Part shown: in pieces, positions 34,580 to 36,774 of the stretch
Position numbering within the stretch: the stretch's first letter is position 1
Layout of the letters: each line of letters begins with the position of its first letter
DNA from: HGM04593 sp045634085
GTDB taxonomy: Bacteria > Bacteroidota > Bacteroidia > Bacteroidales > Bacteroidaceae
Length of the DNA: 36,774 nt
Direction of reading: 5' to 3'
NCBI GenBank assembly: GCA_045634085.1
Contig: JAZQZM010000032.1
Location: forward strand, 1-36,774
Made by a program: the position numbers and the translations under genes
Notes under the pieces: model-generated
Databases searched by the model: none
The model's input: only the letters and a program-made list of their open reading frames with translations
What the model was told of the DNA's origin: nothing

Positions 34580-35929
34580 ATGGCAGGCAGGGACGATATA
34601 GATTTTGGAACAACCAATATTTCAAAGCTTTTTACAAAAATGTTCATACCCACATTGTTGGGAATGGTGAGTTGGTCGCTGTTGACGGTGGTCGACGGCA
34701 TTTTTGTGGGGCATGGAGTGGGTAGCAACGGTATTGCCGCCATAAACATCTGTTATCCTATATTCCAGGTGCTCACCGGCTTTGCGCTTATGGTGGGAAT
34801 GGGTGCTTCGGTTGTGGCGTCAATCCATTTGTCGCAGAACAACGTTAAGGCTGCACGTATTAACGTGACACAGGCTATGTGGTTCTCCACCTTTGTGGTC
34901 ATTGGTGCAATGATATTCATACTGCTTGCCCCCGAGGAAATTTCGTACATGCTTGGTGCATCGGATACGCTGATGCCGCTGGTGAGGGATTATATGGTAT
35001 ATCTCATTCCTGCAGGCATCATGCAGATGTGGTCGGTGGTGGGATTGTTCGTCATTCGCCTGGATGGTGCTCCCAAATTTGCAATGTGGTGCAACGTGGT
35101 GCCGGCTCTGCTCAACTTCTTCTTTGACTGGCTTTTCATCTTCCCGCTTGGAATGAGGGTAAAGGGTGCAGCCATAGCTTCGGCCATAAGCACAATGGTC
35201 GGTGGCGTGATGGCATTTGTGTACCTGGTGAAATATGCCCGCACGTTGAAGATGAGTGGTGTGAAGATGTCGCCCACAAGCATCACTTTGACGTTGAGAA
35301 ACATAGCCTATCAGTGCCGCATAGGTTTTTCAGCTCTGCTTGGCGAGGTGACAATGGCACTAGTGCTGTTTGCCGGAAACTTTGTTTTTATGAAATATCT
35401 GGGCGATGCCGGTGTGGGTGCATACGGTATTGCGTGTTACTATACACCGTTTGTGTTCATGTTCGGCAATTCGATAGCGCAGTCGGCACAACCTATTATC
35501 AGCTATAACTATGGAGCAGGGCGCTGGGATAGGGTACACCGCACACTCCCAATTTCAGGGCGTGCGGCAGTTATCAGCTCGCTTTTCTCAATCATTGCAT
35601 TCACGCTTTTCCCGGAGCAGCTTGTGCATCTGTTCATTGCCGACAGTGACCCCGCAGCGCAGATTGCCATTGATGGCTTCCCATATTTTGCAACCGGCTT
35701 CCTCTTCTTTATACTGAACCTTGTTGCAATCGGCTACCTGCAGAGCATTGAAAAGGTTGCAGCTTCAACAATTTTCGCCCTATTGCGTGGAGTGGTATTC
35801 CTGTTCCCGGCCTTTTTGTTGCTGCCCGAGGTGATGGATGTGAAAGGCATGTGGCTTGCACTGCCGCTGTCGGAACTGTTGACTTTTATTGTTGTCGTGG
35901 GCTATATGTTTTTCAAAAGGTCACGTTGA
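34580..35929 (+). CDS. MATE-family efflux transporter
   Basis: 449 aa with about 12 hydrophobic helices. It opens with ISKLFTKMFIPTLLGMVSWSLLTVVDGIFVGHGVG, the MATE start pattern, and a second repeat begins near residue 240 (IGFSALLGEVTMALVLFAGNFVFMKYLGDAGVGAYGIA). MATE proteins export cationic drugs and toxins across the inner membrane using Na+ or H+ gradients. The C-terminal half has AQSAQPIISYNYGAGRWDRV, also typical. It is second in a unit with the GNAT gene. I found no convincing terminator after its stop. Confidence 0.93.
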   Translation: MAGRDDIDFGTTNISKLFTKMFIPTLLGMVSWSLLTVVDGIFVGHGVGSNGIAAINICYPIFQVLTGFALMVGMGASVVASIHLSQNNVKAARINVTQAMWFSTFVVIGAMIFILLAPEEISYMLGASDTLMPLVRDYMVYLIPAGIMQMWSVVGLFVIRLDGAPKFAMWCNVVPALLNFFFDWLFIFPLGMRVKGAAIASAISTMVGGVMAFVYLVKYARTLKMSGVKMSPTSITLTLRNIAYQCRIGFSALLGEVTMALVLFAGNFVFMKYLGDAGVGAYGIACYYTPFVFMFGNSIAQSAQPIISYNYGAGRWDRVHRTLPISGRAAVISSLFSIIAFTLFPEQLVHLFIADSDPAAQIAIDGFPYFATGFLFFILNLVAIGYLQSIEKVAASTIFALLRGVVFLFPAFLLLPEVMDVKGMWLALPLSELLTFIVVVGYMFFKRSR

Positions 35930-35957
35930 CGGTAATGGTACGTTCGTGTTAACCGGC

Positions 35958-36161
35958 TCACTCCTTACCTTTCTTCTTGGTAAATACAAGATGCAAAGCG
36001 GTGTCTTTGATTGTCAATAGCTCTATGCCGTTTATTTGTGCGAGACTCTCCCTCAATCGCCACGCAAGGGCATTGTACAAATCCCAAAGGTGTATTGATT
36101 TTTGGGATATTTCGCTTACATTTGCAGTTATAAAGCATTTGTAAGCGGATTTTATGAGGCA
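35958..36161 (-). pseudogene. Possible gene remnant on the minus strand
   Basis: Between the stop at 36164-36162 and a TGA at 35960-35958 one minus-strand frame stays open for 67 codons and reads like the C-terminal end of a protein: SIHLWDLYNALAWRL, then INGIELLTIKDTALHLVFTK, ending KKKGKE. It has no ATG, so it would be a decayed tail. I do not recognise the family. The promoter of the next gene lies inside it, and an open frame this long can occur by chance. Confidence 0.2.
36094..36124 (+). promoter_or_regulatory. Promoter of the right-edge TPR lipoprotein gene
   Basis: -7 box TACATTTG (36117-36124) matches TAnnTTTG, with ATTG (36094-36097) 19 bases upstream. An 8-bp inverted repeat, ATCCCAAA (36081-36088) and TTTGGGAT (36101-36108), brackets the -33 box and may be an operator. 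Confidence 0.56.
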
Positions 36162-36774
36162 CTACATATCAATCATCATTCTTGCACTCTGTCTGGTGGC
36201 TTGTAACAGACACTCGAAGCATTGGGAAACACTGATGCAGGTAGAAACCTTTATTGTACAAAGGCCTGATAGTGCATTGGCTGTCCTTGAGAGGATTGAT
36301 ACCGAAGAACTGTCGAGTAAAGAGGAGAAGGCAAAGCACGCTTTGCTGTTGTCTATGGCATTTGATAAGAATGTCATAGACAAGACCGACTTTGAGGTAC
36401 TTCAGCCGGCCATAGATTATTATAAGGATAATGGTTCTGCAACCGATAGACTGCGTACCTGCTATTATCAGGGCAGGATATACGAAAATCAAGGTAATGT
36501 GGCTCAGGCAATGACCTGTTTTTGTGAGGGCATAGAGCAAGGTGCCGATTCGGAAGACTTGCTGACCAAAGCGAACCTGTATTTTTCACAGGGCAGAATA
36601 CAGGAATTGTTGTTTGAGTGGGATAAAGAGATTGATGTCCTACTTAAGGCCGCAGAACTGTACAAAGCAGTGGGGCGACAGAACAGCTATTACAATTGCC
36701 TTGCCAAAGTCTTGAATGCCTATACTCAAAAAAAAGATTACGCACAGGTTGAAAAATATATCGCGATATTGAAG
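36154..36774 (+). CDS. TPR-repeat lipoprotein, cut by the window end
   Basis: The frame is open from the ATG to the window end (207 codons, no stop), so the gene continues outside. The signal MRHYISIIILALCLVAC has a lipobox with Cys17. The mature part starts with HWETLMQVETFIVQRPDSALAVLERI and continues in helical pairs: AKHALLLSMAFDKN, RLRTCYYQGRIYENQGNVAQAM, and LYFSQGRIQELL, which are degenerate TPR units. The pattern is that of large Bacteroidales TPR lipoproteins, many of which go on into a transmembrane helix and a LuxR-type or other C-terminal domain; that part cannot be seen here. It is well supported by its promoter. Confidence 0.85.
   Translation, partial: MRHYISIIILALCLVACNRHSKHWETLMQVETFIVQRPDSALAVLERIDTEELSSKEEKAKHALLLSMAFDKNVIDKTDFEVLQPAIDYYKDNGSATDRLRTCYYQGRIYENQGNVAQAMTCFCEGIEQGADSEDLLTKANLYFSQGRIQELLFEWDKEIDVLLKAAELYKAVGRQNSYYNCLAKVLNAYTQKKDYAQVEKYIAILK

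Noticed and set aside
35965..36162. 65-codon minus-strand frame with ATG at 36162
   Set aside because: Cysteine- and arginine-rich translation without protein-like pattern; a different frame of the same stretch looks more plausible as a decayed tail.

Overview
The window looks like chromosomal DNA from a member of the order Bacteroidales (Bacteroides/Prevotella-like). Three things support this. At least ten upstream regions carry the Bacteroidota primary-sigma -7 box TAnnTTTG, two with a perfectly spaced -33 TTTG. The gene content is typical: a patatin/Omp85 fusion, a DPSL thioferritin, SusD-less TPR lipoproteins, DUF2975-XRE and C_GCAxxG proteins. Several lipoproteins have short signal peptides with a lipobox. 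There are no rRNA or tRNA genes, no CRISPR array and no recognisable insertion sequence.

Layout. 1-2474: a minus-strand patatin-like phospholipase with a C-terminal beta-barrel, bracketed by its own promoter and terminator. 2551-13207: one compact minus-strand DNA-end-processing operon, in transcription order sbcD-sbcC-addA-addB, with overlaps of 26 and 4 bases and a 16-base gap. 13360-15932: panB on plus, converging on a perfect 23-bp stem with prs and an upstream ThiE/TenI-like gene on minus. 16125-16691: a ferritin-like thioferritin (DPSL) and a bidirectional terminator. 16695-19163: a minus-strand operon DUF2148-aguA-aguB for agmatine to putrescine. 19335-23622: a secreted M16 protease and a phospholipase-D-family lipoprotein. 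23690-26446: a membrane protein resembling CASTOR/POLLUX-type ion channels, with two Rossmann (RCK-like) domains and a C-terminal RyR domain. 26468-29601: small winged-helix gene, C_GCAxxG protein and M3 metallopeptidase lipoprotein, all on minus. 29653-30598: DUF2975 membrane protein plus XRE regulator, divergent from the next gene, with two matching 17-bp dyad sites between them. 30623-33832: TIR-transmembrane-coiled coil-WD40 protein. 34066-35929: GNAT acetyltransferase and MATE transporter. 36154-end: a TPR lipoprotein cut by the window edge.

How it fits together. The left third is housekeeping: DNA repair, pantothenate, PRPP, iron/oxidative defence and polyamine synthesis. The most unusual material lies between about 23.7 and 33.8 kb. 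There, a RyR-domain channel-like protein and a TIR-WD40 receptor-like protein, both from families linked to nucleotide signalling and conflict systems, flank a small repressor module with clear operator-like sites. The link between the two large proteins is a hypothesis only, since five genes on the other strand separate them. The DUF2975/XRE operators, by contrast, can be read directly from the sequence.
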